Source of the DNA: JAHFOW01 sp964370795 | GTDB lineage: Bacteria > Planctomycetota > Brocadiia > Brocadiales > Brocadiaceae | Direction of reading: 5' to 3' | Length of the DNA stretch: 20,396 nucleotides | NCBI GenBank assembly: GCA_964370795.1 | Contig: CAYJME010000040.1 | Location: forward strand, 1 to 20,396 | In this document: positions 15,301-20,396 of the stretch, in pieces | Position numbering within the stretch: position 1 is the first letter of the stretch | Layout of the letters: each line of letters starts with the position of its first letter | Program-made: the position numbers and the translations under genes | Notes under the pieces: model-generated | What the model was told of the DNA's origin: nothing | The model's database searches: none | What the model saw: the letters and a program-made list of their open reading frames with translations, nothing else

Positions 15301-15475
15301 TTCGCATGGAATTGGTTCTGAGGTGCAGAAACCCTTAGCTGTTGTGATTATAGGCGGTTTAGTCTCGGCGACTTTATTAACTTTAATTGTGCTTCCAACA
15401 TTGTATCTTATGATTGAGGAACGTAAACCCTCACGGGATGATGAGATGGGCGGGGAAGCCCTTGCTGCTATATAA
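12362..15475 (+). CDS. Heavy-metal RND efflux pump (CzcA-like)
   Basis: This 1037-residue protein is the proton-driven inner-membrane pump of the tripartite system. It has the RND layout: one N-terminal membrane helix (about 14-30), a large periplasmic loop, a helix block near 335-500, a second large loop, and a helix block near 860-1025. The fourth-helix motif DFGIIVDGAVIIVEN (393-407) carries D393, D399 and E406, matching the D-D-E proton-relay pattern of the Czc-type heavy-metal subfamily rather than the CusA form. FIALFGQAVLNGVVMVSY in the C-terminal half is also typical of this family. Zinc, cobalt, nickel or cadmium export is therefore more likely than copper or silver, but the metal is an inference. 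AAAGGA precedes the ATG. It lies 29 bp after the adaptor gene. Confidence 0.94.
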   Translation: MVKRLTSFALHQPLFLIMIVLIFIAGGIVAFKSLPIEAFPDVTDVQATVISLFPGHASEEVEKQVTIPLEIGLSGLPHAVRMFSHTQFGLSFIVVTFDDAVDNYFARQQVLERLQGIELPPGVDTQLAPLTTPIGELYRYQLKGENMSPTDLRTVQNWVVERSLKMIPGVADVVSRGGFIKQYQVNLDMSKVKAYNVSTQQIFNALGKSNANAGGNYIEQGEQQYLVRGIGLLRTSDDIGNVIVAERSGTPLMIKDIANVSVSSMPRQGLVGRDDNDEAVTGIVLMRKGENPSDVLSAVKERIDVLNASVLPKGVQIIPYYDRSWLINTTLHTVFKNLLEGAILVTIVLYLFLGNLRSAGIVAIIIPLSLLATFIGLKFKGIPANLLSLGAMDFGIIVDGAVIIVENVFRELSQHKHQIHDRDSTRATILEATSQVGRATLFSMLIIIIAHIPIFTLQRHEGRIFAPMAYTVTSALVGSLLFSLTLVPLMCFFFLRKGLPEKENIIVRFCKRVYRPALEWSLSHKKAVLIPAVAALAVSIFFVLPRLGSEFLPELNEGTLWVNLTLPPGMSVTETARTCARVRKTIRQFPEVLTVISQAGRPEDGTDPKTINMTEFFVGLKPETEWTRKITKEHLTEDIEQSLTAIPGLKPSFSQPIRDNVLESISQIDGQIVIKVFGEDTTVLRQKAREVLRMISKVDGVARAFIDRFGEVPQLQIEIDRQCAARYGLNVADIQDVIEIALGGKTATEIWEGEKRFDVVVRLREEERKSVANIKNILVNTPGGSRIPLEQVANISVKGGSMNISREAGMRVASIGIFIRGRDMGSVVKDMQRLVDTRITMPPGYFLKWSGEFENQQRAMARLMVIGPVSIFLIFVLLFNAFKSIKNSLLILSNVPFAIIGGIVALYITGIHLSVSAAIGFIALFGQAVLNGVVMVSYFNQLRESGESTFDSVVKGALVRLRTVLMTALLAMLGLLPMALSHGIGSEVQKPLAVVIIGGLVSATLLTLIVLPTLYLMIEERKPSRDDEMGGEALAAI

Positions 15476-15548
15476 TCCACACATATCTTATCATGAAACA
15501 GATTTGACATTCGCAAAGCGCTTACCGAAAAAACACTTCCAGGTTTAA

Positions 15549-15835
15549 GCAAGTTCGTGGAGTCTGGAAGATCATTCATGGGAAAACAAATGGGATTTGG
15601 AAGAACAGACGCAAAACTATGAGTGGGGTATAGAGAACCAAACACCGAAACATGATAAAAGTGATAGTATCATACTCCATTATGATGGGAAAAAATGGAA
15701 TAAGCAAAAGAGTGACACAGTGGGTACTTGTTGTTAGGTCTATGGGGCAACAGAGAGGACAACGTATATGCTGTTGGAATGAATTCAAATGTTCACTACG
15801 ATCACCATCATGATGAGTCGTCCGGGGAAAAATAA
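15549..15835 (+). pseudogene. Frameshifted remnant of a propeller-repeat protein gene
   Basis: One frame (15549-15737) reads a tryptophan-rich stretch ending SIILHYDGKKWNKQKSDTVG, then hits a stop. The overlapping frame (from about 15725 to the stop at 15833) continues with LLGLWGNREDNVYAVG and then NSNVHYDHHHDESSG. Together they follow the well-known repeat pattern I.HYDG..W......L.GVWG...VYAVG...HYD of secreted propeller-like proteins, with a one-base shift near 15720-15736. No start codon with a ribosome binding site is seen, so the N-terminal part is lost too. It is probably a decayed gene end. A sequencing error at the shift would restore only a fragment. Confidence 0.65.
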
Positions 15836-15865
15836 AATATTACCACTTATCCGGAACCAGGCAAA

Positions 15866-16456
15866 TTAAACAGCTATTCCTTGCATATAGGTATTCCATA
15901 AATCCGCATGTATTTTTTCCGGGATATAATTAAAATTTTTATACGACCACACCGTTACCGTAGATTGAATAAGACCCATAAAGATCATGGCGGCCATCCT
16001 GGGATTGATATTCTTTTTTATAAGTCCCAACTTTACTCCATCCGAAAGCAGCTTTTCTATCTTCCGTAAATATTTTTGGATAAGTTGCAAGAGCTTTTTA
16101 CGAATAAGAGGGTCACTAAACTGTATGGCCCCCATAATTACGACAAAAGATGTTTTTCGTCGGTTTTTTGCTAAAGTAAGTTGCGCTAATAAGATATTTT
16201 TCAGATTTTGAAGAGGGTCTTTGTCTATCATCGCATTATTTATGGCCTCCATGAGAGTTTTCTCAATGTCGTCTATCAACAGACTCAATATATCCCTTTT
16301 GCTTTTAAAGTGCCGATAAATAGCGCCTTTGGTAGTGCCCATTTTCTCGGCTATTTCACTTATGGTGACATCCTCAATCCCTTTGGAGGAAATGATATTT
16401 CGAATGATATCTACAATTTCCTGCCTTCTGATCTTTGTAGATTTTCTGTGCTGCAT
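15866..16456 (-). CDS. TetR-family transcriptional regulator
   Basis: This 196-residue protein has an N-terminal TetR helix-turn-helix (about 13-58): IVDIIRNIISSKGIEDVT, ISEIAEKMGTTKGAIYRHF, SKRDIL. The C-terminal half is a helical ligand-binding domain of unknown specificity (DPLIRKKLLQLIQKYLRKIE; NPRMAAMIFMGLIQSTVTVW). GGAGG lies 4 bases upstream of the ATG. TetR proteins usually repress a divergent or neighbouring gene, often a pump. Here the plus-strand RND genes end upstream of it, and only a short ORF starts divergently. A palindrome in the divergent spacer (16499-16530) is a candidate operator. Confidence 0.92.
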   Translation of the reverse strand: MQHRKSTKIRRQEIVDIIRNIISSKGIEDVTISEIAEKMGTTKGAIYRHFKSKRDILSLLIDDIEKTLMEAINNAMIDKDPLQNLKNILLAQLTLAKNRRKTSFVVIMGAIQFSDPLIRKKLLQLIQKYLRKIEKLLSDGVKLGLIKKNINPRMAAMIFMGLIQSTVTVWSYKNFNYIPEKIHADLWNTYMQGIAV

Positions 16457-16498
16457 GACGCCTCCGTAATTAAGTAAATTATAATTAATCTACACAAA

Positions 16499-16530
16499 GC
16501 ACAAATGGTGTGATTTATATACACTTGTGC
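16499..16530. promoter_or_regulatory. Possible TetR operator palindrome
   Basis: GCACAA (16499-16504) and TTGTGC (16525-16530) are perfect mirror images around an AT-rich 20-base centre that adds GTG/CAC pairing. It lies about 43 bp upstream of the tetR start, in front of a TATAAT box (16479-16484, minus strand), where a self-regulating TetR protein would be expected to bind. Confidence 0.35.
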
Positions 16531-16608
16531 AGAAATCAAAAAAATCATTATAATTTAATATTACAGTGAAAACAAAACTTAAAATAATTAAAAACGGAGA
16601 GGAAAACA

Positions 16609-16767
16609 ATGAAGATGAAAGCACCTGAGATTCTCTTCAGGCAAGTTCAAGTTTATAACTTGATGTTAAAGGAGTTTCATGTTGGTGTAGAGAGACGTAG
16701 AGACGCAAGATTTTGCGTCTCTACATCTGTATTTGCTGTATTAAAGCAGCCAATCTGTCTTAAGTAG
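16609..16767 (+). CDS. Short divergent ORF with strong ribosome binding site; probably a truncated gene
   Basis: A 52-codon frame starts at ATG 16609, 5 bases after a strong GGAGAGG. Its first 27 codons (MKMKAPEILFRQVQVYNLML...) look like a possible gene start, but from codon 29 it reads through the palindromic repeat at 16697-16724 and ends inside the convergent narK-like gene. The good ribosome binding site, and its place opposite tetR, suggest that the gene once controlled by TetR began here and has been lost or cut by the repeat. No family is recognised. Confidence 0.25.
   Translation: MKMKAPEILFRQVQVYNLMLKEFHVGVERRRDARFCVSTSVFAVLKQPICLK
16697..16724. repeat. Perfect 12-bp palindromic hairpin
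   Basis: GTAGAGACGCAA (16697-16708) and TTGCGTCTCTAC (16713-16724) pair fully around a 4-base loop. It lies 35 bp beyond the stop of the narK-like gene. The form GTAGAGACGC...GCGTCTCTAC is a known type of small dispersed palindrome in bacterial genomes. It has no T run, though the strong stem could still protect or end the transcript. Confidence 0.65.
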
Positions 16768-17959
16768 CGCTCATTGCCCTTTTATTCACATTCGGCAAAG
16801 TCTTTTCTTCCATAAAAGAAAGGCACATGAGACACACGAGCGATACGAAGATAAATCCTAAATAATAATTGTTGGTGTAATCTCTGATTGTGCCCAGAAT
16901 TATGGGTAGGAAGAAACCGCCAAGGCCTCCAGCCGCGCCTACCAGACCCCCAACGGTTCCTGTGTCCTTTGGAAAATACTCTGCTACCAGTTTGTATACA
17001 ACACCGTTGCCTGTTCCTAAACAAATACCCATGACGTAAAACAGGACAAGCGAAGTAACTAAAGACACATTTAAATTCAGGTATACCGTTAGTGAGAGCA
17101 CAATTATTGTAAGGAATACCATGATCTTTCTTCCATTAAACCTATCGCCCAGATAACCACCAAGAATGCGGGTAAAAGCCGAAAGAAATACAAAAACTGA
17201 CGTGAAACTACCCGCCTTTACAGGGCTAATATGATAAAATTCGTTCAGATAAGATGGCAACCATATAGAAAAACAGACAAATAATCCAAAAAACATGAAG
17301 TAGATTAAACAAAAAATCCAGGCCAGCCCGGATGTCTTATATACCTTTAATTTCTCGCTTAAAGTCGGAATCTTTGTATCGGCAGACCTCGGCGCATTAG
17401 AGGTAAAAAACCAGTAGACAAACGCCATCAAGAGCAAAGGAATTGAATAAATAATAAATACTTTATTCCATCCCATAGACTCCGCAATAAAAGGAACTCC
17501 AAATGCAGCAAGGGCGGTACCGGCGTTTCCTACGCCATAGATCCCCAACGCCAACCCCTGTCTTTTTTTTGGATACCATTCAGAAACATGCGGGATTCCA
17601 ACGGCAAATGATGAGCCTATCAAACCGAAAAGTAAACCGCATCCCAATAAAAAACCATAACTATGCGCAAAGCTCGTCATAAATACGGAGAGAAAACCAA
17701 ACAGGAGCATGATAGTAAAAACCAATCTGCCGCCATATTTATCCGTCACAATGCCCATGGGTATTTTGGCAACGGAGCCAAGTAATACCGGTGCCGCAAT
17801 TAATAATCCCACTGCCGTGGAAGACAGGTTAAACTCCGTCCTTAAATACATAGCCAAAGGCGCAAACAACGACCAGCTTGCGAAGCATAACGCAAATGCA
17901 AGGGTCGCAAGTATCAGCACCTTCGTATTTCCCCTTGGTGTTTGTACATTTTCGCTCAT
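16760..17959 (-). CDS. NarK-family nitrate/nitrite transporter (MFS)
   Basis: This 399-residue protein with about 12 membrane helices belongs to the nitrate/nitrite porter family. Both nitrate-signature regions are present: GIPHVSEWYPKKRQGLALGI and then YGVGNAGTALAAFGVP (121-156), and GTGNGVVYKLVAEYFP then GTVGGLVGAAGGLGGFFLP (315-352). The TM8 substrate arginine is present in FTRILGGYLGDR (R264), while the TM2 position that is Arg in E. coli NarK appears to be Lys65 (GSVAKIPMG). ATG 17959 is preferred because GGAGGCT lies 3 bases upstream; the longer frame from 18007 lacks this. It is the last gene of a minus-strand operon with the PAS and Cache genes. The direction of transport (nitrate in, nitrite out, or exchange) cannot be told. 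Confidence 0.9.
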   Translation of the reverse strand: MSENVQTPRGNTKVLILATLAFALCFASWSLFAPLAMYLRTEFNLSSTAVGLLIAAPVLLGSVAKIPMGIVTDKYGGRLVFTIMLLFGFLSVFMTSFAHSYGFLLGCGLLFGLIGSSFAVGIPHVSEWYPKKRQGLALGIYGVGNAGTALAAFGVPFIAESMGWNKVFIIYSIPLLLMAFVYWFFTSNAPRSADTKIPTLSEKLKVYKTSGLAWIFCLIYFMFFGLFVCFSIWLPSYLNEFYHISPVKAGSFTSVFVFLSAFTRILGGYLGDRFNGRKIMVFLTIIVLSLTVYLNLNVSLVTSLVLFYVMGICLGTGNGVVYKLVAEYFPKDTGTVGGLVGAAGGLGGFFLPIILGTIRDYTNNYYLGFIFVSLVCLMCLSFMEEKTLPNVNKRAMSAT

Positions 17960-18021
17960 AAAGCCTCCAACAGATTTAAAATGTTTTCGTAAAACCCTGA
18001 AATTCAAAAGCCGAAATAATG

Positions 18022-18417
18022 TTATAAGGCAAACGTTTGATGAACGGGTTCAAATTCATTCTTCACCTTTAAAGCGCATTTATACAATCCTTCTGTAATC
18101 AAAACGCTATTTTGTTTTATAAAAAACAACGCCCCACTCTTTGTTTTCATCAGGGTATAAAACCCATTTACCTGTCCATCCCTGAAGAGCATAGATAACG
18201 TCTTCTCGTGATCAAATGGATGCGCATACAACTCATTAATCTTCTTCCCAATCACATCATCAGGCGAGTTATATCCAAAGAGCCTGGCGCCCGCAGTATT
18301 GATGTGAATTACAACCCCATCATAAGAAGGTTCATACTCACACCACCCTTTTACATCCTTTACGTCAACAAGAAGCGTCTTGGTTTCATCCTTTGTTGGC
18401 ATCATAGTTTTGTTCAT
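18022..18417 (-). CDS. Stand-alone PAS-domain protein
   Basis: This 131-residue protein is essentially one PAS domain. VVIHINTAGARLFGYNSPDD (35-54) followed by VIGKKINELY (55-64) is the usual PAS start, and MKTKSGALFFIKQNSVLIT (90-108) is the later beta-strand part. There is no kinase, HTH or cyclase output domain and no membrane segment, so it must act by contacting another protein. Which ligand or cofactor it holds, if any, is not visible; no CxxCH is present. A clear GGAGG sits just before its ATG. It lies 27 bp after the Cache-haem gene and 62 bp before the narK-like gene on the same strand, which points to one operon. Confidence 0.8.
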   Translation of the reverse strand: MNKTMMPTKDETKTLLVDVKDVKGWCEYEPSYDGVVIHINTAGARLFGYNSPDDVIGKKINELYAHPFDHEKTLSMLFRDGQVNGFYTLMKTKSGALFFIKQNSVLITEGLYKCALKVKNEFEPVHQTFAL

Positions 18418-18444
18418 AAATACCTCCTTTATAATCCTCTGTGT

Positions 18445-19854
18445 TTAAGGTTTTAATTCCCATGTTACTATGGTTTTTTCCCCAGACTGCTTTATGCCAT
18501 CTTTCGCTGCACCTTTTTCTTCATTTCCACTGCGAATAGTGTTCTCAGATTTGAAAATACGGAACTCCTCTTTAAATTTGAAAATGTTGCTCTTTATAAA
18601 ATCTTCATCTCTCTTTGTCACAATCGAACCAATGACATTTAAGGGATTGTGGACTTTATATCTTTGTTCCCGAAGATAGCCGCGCTCTTTACTTAATTCG
18701 TAACCATCCGTAATAGCCAGGACAAACCCAACCACCATAACGGTAGTCATGCCAAGCAAAGCCTTCTTTGGCAATGACAAACCTTTGATTATATATCCGG
18801 TGTTTAATTTCCTATACATCATAAGAGCCATAACAAACGCCGGAATGATGATCACCAGCATAAGAGACTTTACCATAGAATTAATGTTATTCACGGCGCC
18901 AAGCGCCTCATCCGCGTCTATTTCGACAATCAGCCCCATATTCAAGTCTCTCAGCCAGCTCCACGCGCCTACAACTTTCAATCCACTGTAATCCCTGTAC
19001 CCTTCCAGGTCATAACCGCTTGTTTTTGCTACAATACACCTTGTCACCCCCTTTGTTAAAAGGTTCGTATCAGGGTCCGCAACCTTATGGCATGTTTTGC
19101 ATGTGTCCCCAGCATTTTTTGTATGCTCTGCAAACCTCGGTTTTGTTATCATAACCCCGTCTTTGTTTACGAGATACGTCTCACCGGTTTTTCCGAGGGC
19201 AACACTCCTCATAGCCTTCGTAAGCACCGACGTATCCATCCATAACACCACAGCGCCTATTACATCACGATTGTTTCCCCTGATAGGATAAGACATAAAC
19301 AGGGAAGGCAAATCATTTTCATTCTCATTATTCGCATCGTTTAAAGAGAAATGGGCTATATCTGAAATATACGTTTTGCCATCGCGGAGGGTTTCCTGAA
19401 AATTGATGGAAAACTTTTCTTTTGAAATGTTCATGCCTAAAAGAGACTTTTCGTTTTCCGTTACTGCCTGGACAACGCCAGCGCCGTCACAAATGAATAT
19501 TCCCTTGTATCCATAATCTGCCTTCGTACATTCGAGCTGTGTCTTCAACCGGAGATATCCATGTTCATTTTTTACATGCACAAGACTCTCGAAATCCTCA
19601 TCGCTCTGTATGATTAATTCACTTTGTATCGTATCGGAAATAGCCCTCGCATGGGACTTCCTTTCATCCCACAACAAAGAGAGGATGTCTTTCTGCTTAT
19701 TTACGATGCCTTCCAGATTCCTTTGGACTCCCTGCTTCAACTCAGCGCTTGCCCTTGGAAACGCAAGCATTCTGAACAAAACAAGGGGGAATAACCCAAA
19801 TAATATAAATCCGATAATAACAATGACGATACGTTCTTTAAGCACTCTTAACAT
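18445..19854 (-). CDS. Membrane dCache sensor with a c-type haem motif
   Basis: The 469-residue protein has an N-terminal membrane helix (about 9-30), a long extracytoplasmic sensor region (about 35-325), and two further helices (about 329-346 and 365-383). The sensor shows dCache features: GKTGETYLVNKDGVMITKPR (221-240) and VVGAWSWLRDLNMGLIVEID (294-313). Between them is CKTCH (252-256), a CxxCH covalent haem-binding motif. The C-terminal tail (384-469) has no HAMP, kinase, methyl-accepting or GGDEF domain, so signal output is unclear; the tail itself might be periplasmic or cytoplasmic. ATG 19854 is chosen because AAAGGAGG lies 5 bases upstream. It heads the operon with the PAS and NarK genes. 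A haem-based redox, NO or nitrite sensor is an inference. Confidence 0.8.
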   Translation of the reverse strand: MLRVLKERIVIVIIGFILFGLFPLVLFRMLAFPRASAELKQGVQRNLEGIVNKQKDILSLLWDERKSHARAISDTIQSELIIQSDEDFESLVHVKNEHGYLRLKTQLECTKADYGYKGIFICDGAGVVQAVTENEKSLLGMNISKEKFSINFQETLRDGKTYISDIAHFSLNDANNENENDLPSLFMSYPIRGNNRDVIGAVVLWMDTSVLTKAMRSVALGKTGETYLVNKDGVMITKPRFAEHTKNAGDTCKTCHKVADPDTNLLTKGVTRCIVAKTSGYDLEGYRDYSGLKVVGAWSWLRDLNMGLIVEIDADEALGAVNNINSMVKSLMLVIIIPAFVMALMMYRKLNTGYIIKGLSLPKKALLGMTTVMVVGFVLAITDGYELSKERGYLREQRYKVHNPLNVIGSIVTKRDEDFIKSNIFKFKEEFRIFKSENTIRSGNEEKGAAKDGIKQSGEKTIVTWELKP

Positions 19855-19913
19855 ATAACCTCCTTTAACTTTCCCTGGCGTCATTTATTGTGATAGAGAT
19901 AAATTTTATATTA

Positions 19914-19941
19914 AGTATACAATCGGTTACGTATTTGTCAA
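19914..19941 (-). promoter_or_regulatory. Promoter of the Cache-PAS-NarK operon
   Basis: On the minus strand TTGACA (19936-19941) and TATACT (19914-19919) are 16 bases apart. The start site would be near 19907, giving a leader of about 53 nt before the ATG at 19854. Confidence 0.6.
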
Positions 19942-19967
19942 GTATTAGTATACATTCGTTTACATAC
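19914..19967. promoter_or_regulatory. Two 21-bp direct repeats at the operon promoter
   Basis: AGTATACAATCGGTTACGTAT (19914-19934, the last base dropped in this quote is not needed for the match) and the copy at 19947-19967 agree at 17 of 21 positions. Their starts are 33 bp apart, about three helix turns. One covers the -10 box and spacer; the other sits just upstream of the -35 box. This is the layout expected for a regulator binding twice on one DNA face. The protein is unknown. Confidence 0.5.
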
Positions 19968-20063
19968 AACCAATGATAAACTGAAGACGCAACGACACTT
20001 CCGGCGATTATAAATATTCTCTATCCGCAGCGATAATAAAAGACAGGGAGAGATGGCATGTAG

Positions 20064-20192
20064 TCGCAGCATCATTGGGACTCGAATTTGAAGTACAACG
20101 TAAAGCATCAGTTGAATCTGAAGAAGCTGTTTCTTGAGTTGCTGAATGATGGGCCGAATAAGAAGGATTTGGTTACTGCCGCGCTGCGTTAG
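20064..20192 (+). pseudogene. Possible C-terminal gene fragment
   Basis: Between two in-frame stops lies a 42-codon stretch ending LKKLFLELLNDGPNKKDLVT then AALR. It reads like the helical end of a protein but has no ATG and no ribosome binding site. I recognise no family. It could equally be a chance open frame. Confidence 0.25.
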
Positions 20193-20265
20193 ATCATGGC
20201 GAGTGTCTTTTCAGAAGCAATCCCCCGATTTGCATTCCTGAGGTAGTGTTTGTTTATGAGAGAAA

Positions 20266-20295
20266 GATTGCCTCGCTTCGCTCGCAATGACAGAA
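20266..20295. repeat. Dispersed 'GATTG..CGCTCGCAA.GACAG' repeat, copy 2
   Basis: GATTGCCTCGCTTCGCTCGC followed by AATGACAGAA is a close match to 1604-1635. The two copies lie at opposite ends of the window, both in gene-free spacer. Confidence 0.5.
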
Positions 20296-20396
20296 TAAAG
20301 CCGCAAGGACGGGTTCTTGTCTGCAATGACAGCTTGCAGCGTACCATCAAAGCGCATAGTGCGTGTCATGGCGAAGGCGATAACACATCACTAAGG

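Larger units (their letters stand above)
19968..20396. other. Spacer with a gene remnant and repeats
   Basis: No complete gene is visible up to the window end. It contains a 42-codon open stretch that looks like a protein C-terminus (20064-20192) and a dispersed repeat (20266-20295). The rest shows only short imperfect hairpins. Confidence 0.6.

Noticed and set aside
1..20396. CRISPR arrays, tRNA or rRNA genes, complete insertion sequences
   Set aside because: No regularly spaced direct repeats, no tRNA cloverleaf or rRNA-like sequence, and no transposase gene could be seen.

Overview
The window looks like a piece of an anammox-type planctomycete genome (Brocadiales; Kuenenia/Brocadia/Jettenia-like). 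This is an inference from the mix of genes: a NarK-type nitrate/nitrite transporter in an apparent operon with a c-type-haem Cache sensor, a CzcCBA-type RND system, kinesin-light-chain-like TPR proteins, secreted propeller proteins, a moderate-to-low GC content by eye, and long repeat-rich spacers. No 16S rRNA or hydrazine gene is present to prove it. A run of ten Ns (1705-1714) shows that this is a scaffolded draft assembly.

Layout. 1-1776 is a gene-poor spacer with several repeats, one perfect CRP-type palindrome and the assembly gap. 1822-7810 is a row of plus-strand genes: a secreted TPR protein, a small possible secreted peptide, a cyclophilin-type peptidyl-prolyl isomerase, a flavin-reductase-like protein, a secreted seven-repeat propeller protein with a C-terminal Ig-like part, and purD. 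nadC (minus) meets purD tail to tail with a 7-bp overlap. The 0.5-kb spacer after nadC holds a minus-strand promoter/hairpins/terminator unit of about 95 nt with no ORF, which I read as a candidate small RNA or leader.

9204-15475 is a heavy-metal efflux locus: a frameshifted, truncated copy of a TolC/CzcC gene, then intact outer-membrane (czcC-like), adaptor (czcB-like) and RND pump (czcA-like) genes, which are overlapping or closely spaced and so probably one transcript. The product would be a tripartite pump exporting divalent metal ions across both membranes. After it come the frameshifted remains of a propeller-repeat gene, a TetR regulator on the minus strand, and a short divergent ORF broken up by a palindromic repeat.

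16760-19854 is a minus-strand operon, read right to left: a membrane-bound dCache sensor with a CxxCH haem motif inside the sensor region, a stand-alone PAS-domain protein, and a NarK-family transporter. Its promoter has good -35/-10 boxes, and two 21-bp direct repeats 33 bp apart sit on and just upstream of it. This is the most interesting gene group here: a possible haem-based sensing module linked to nitrate/nitrite transport. The last 0.4 kb is repeat-rich spacer with one short gene remnant.
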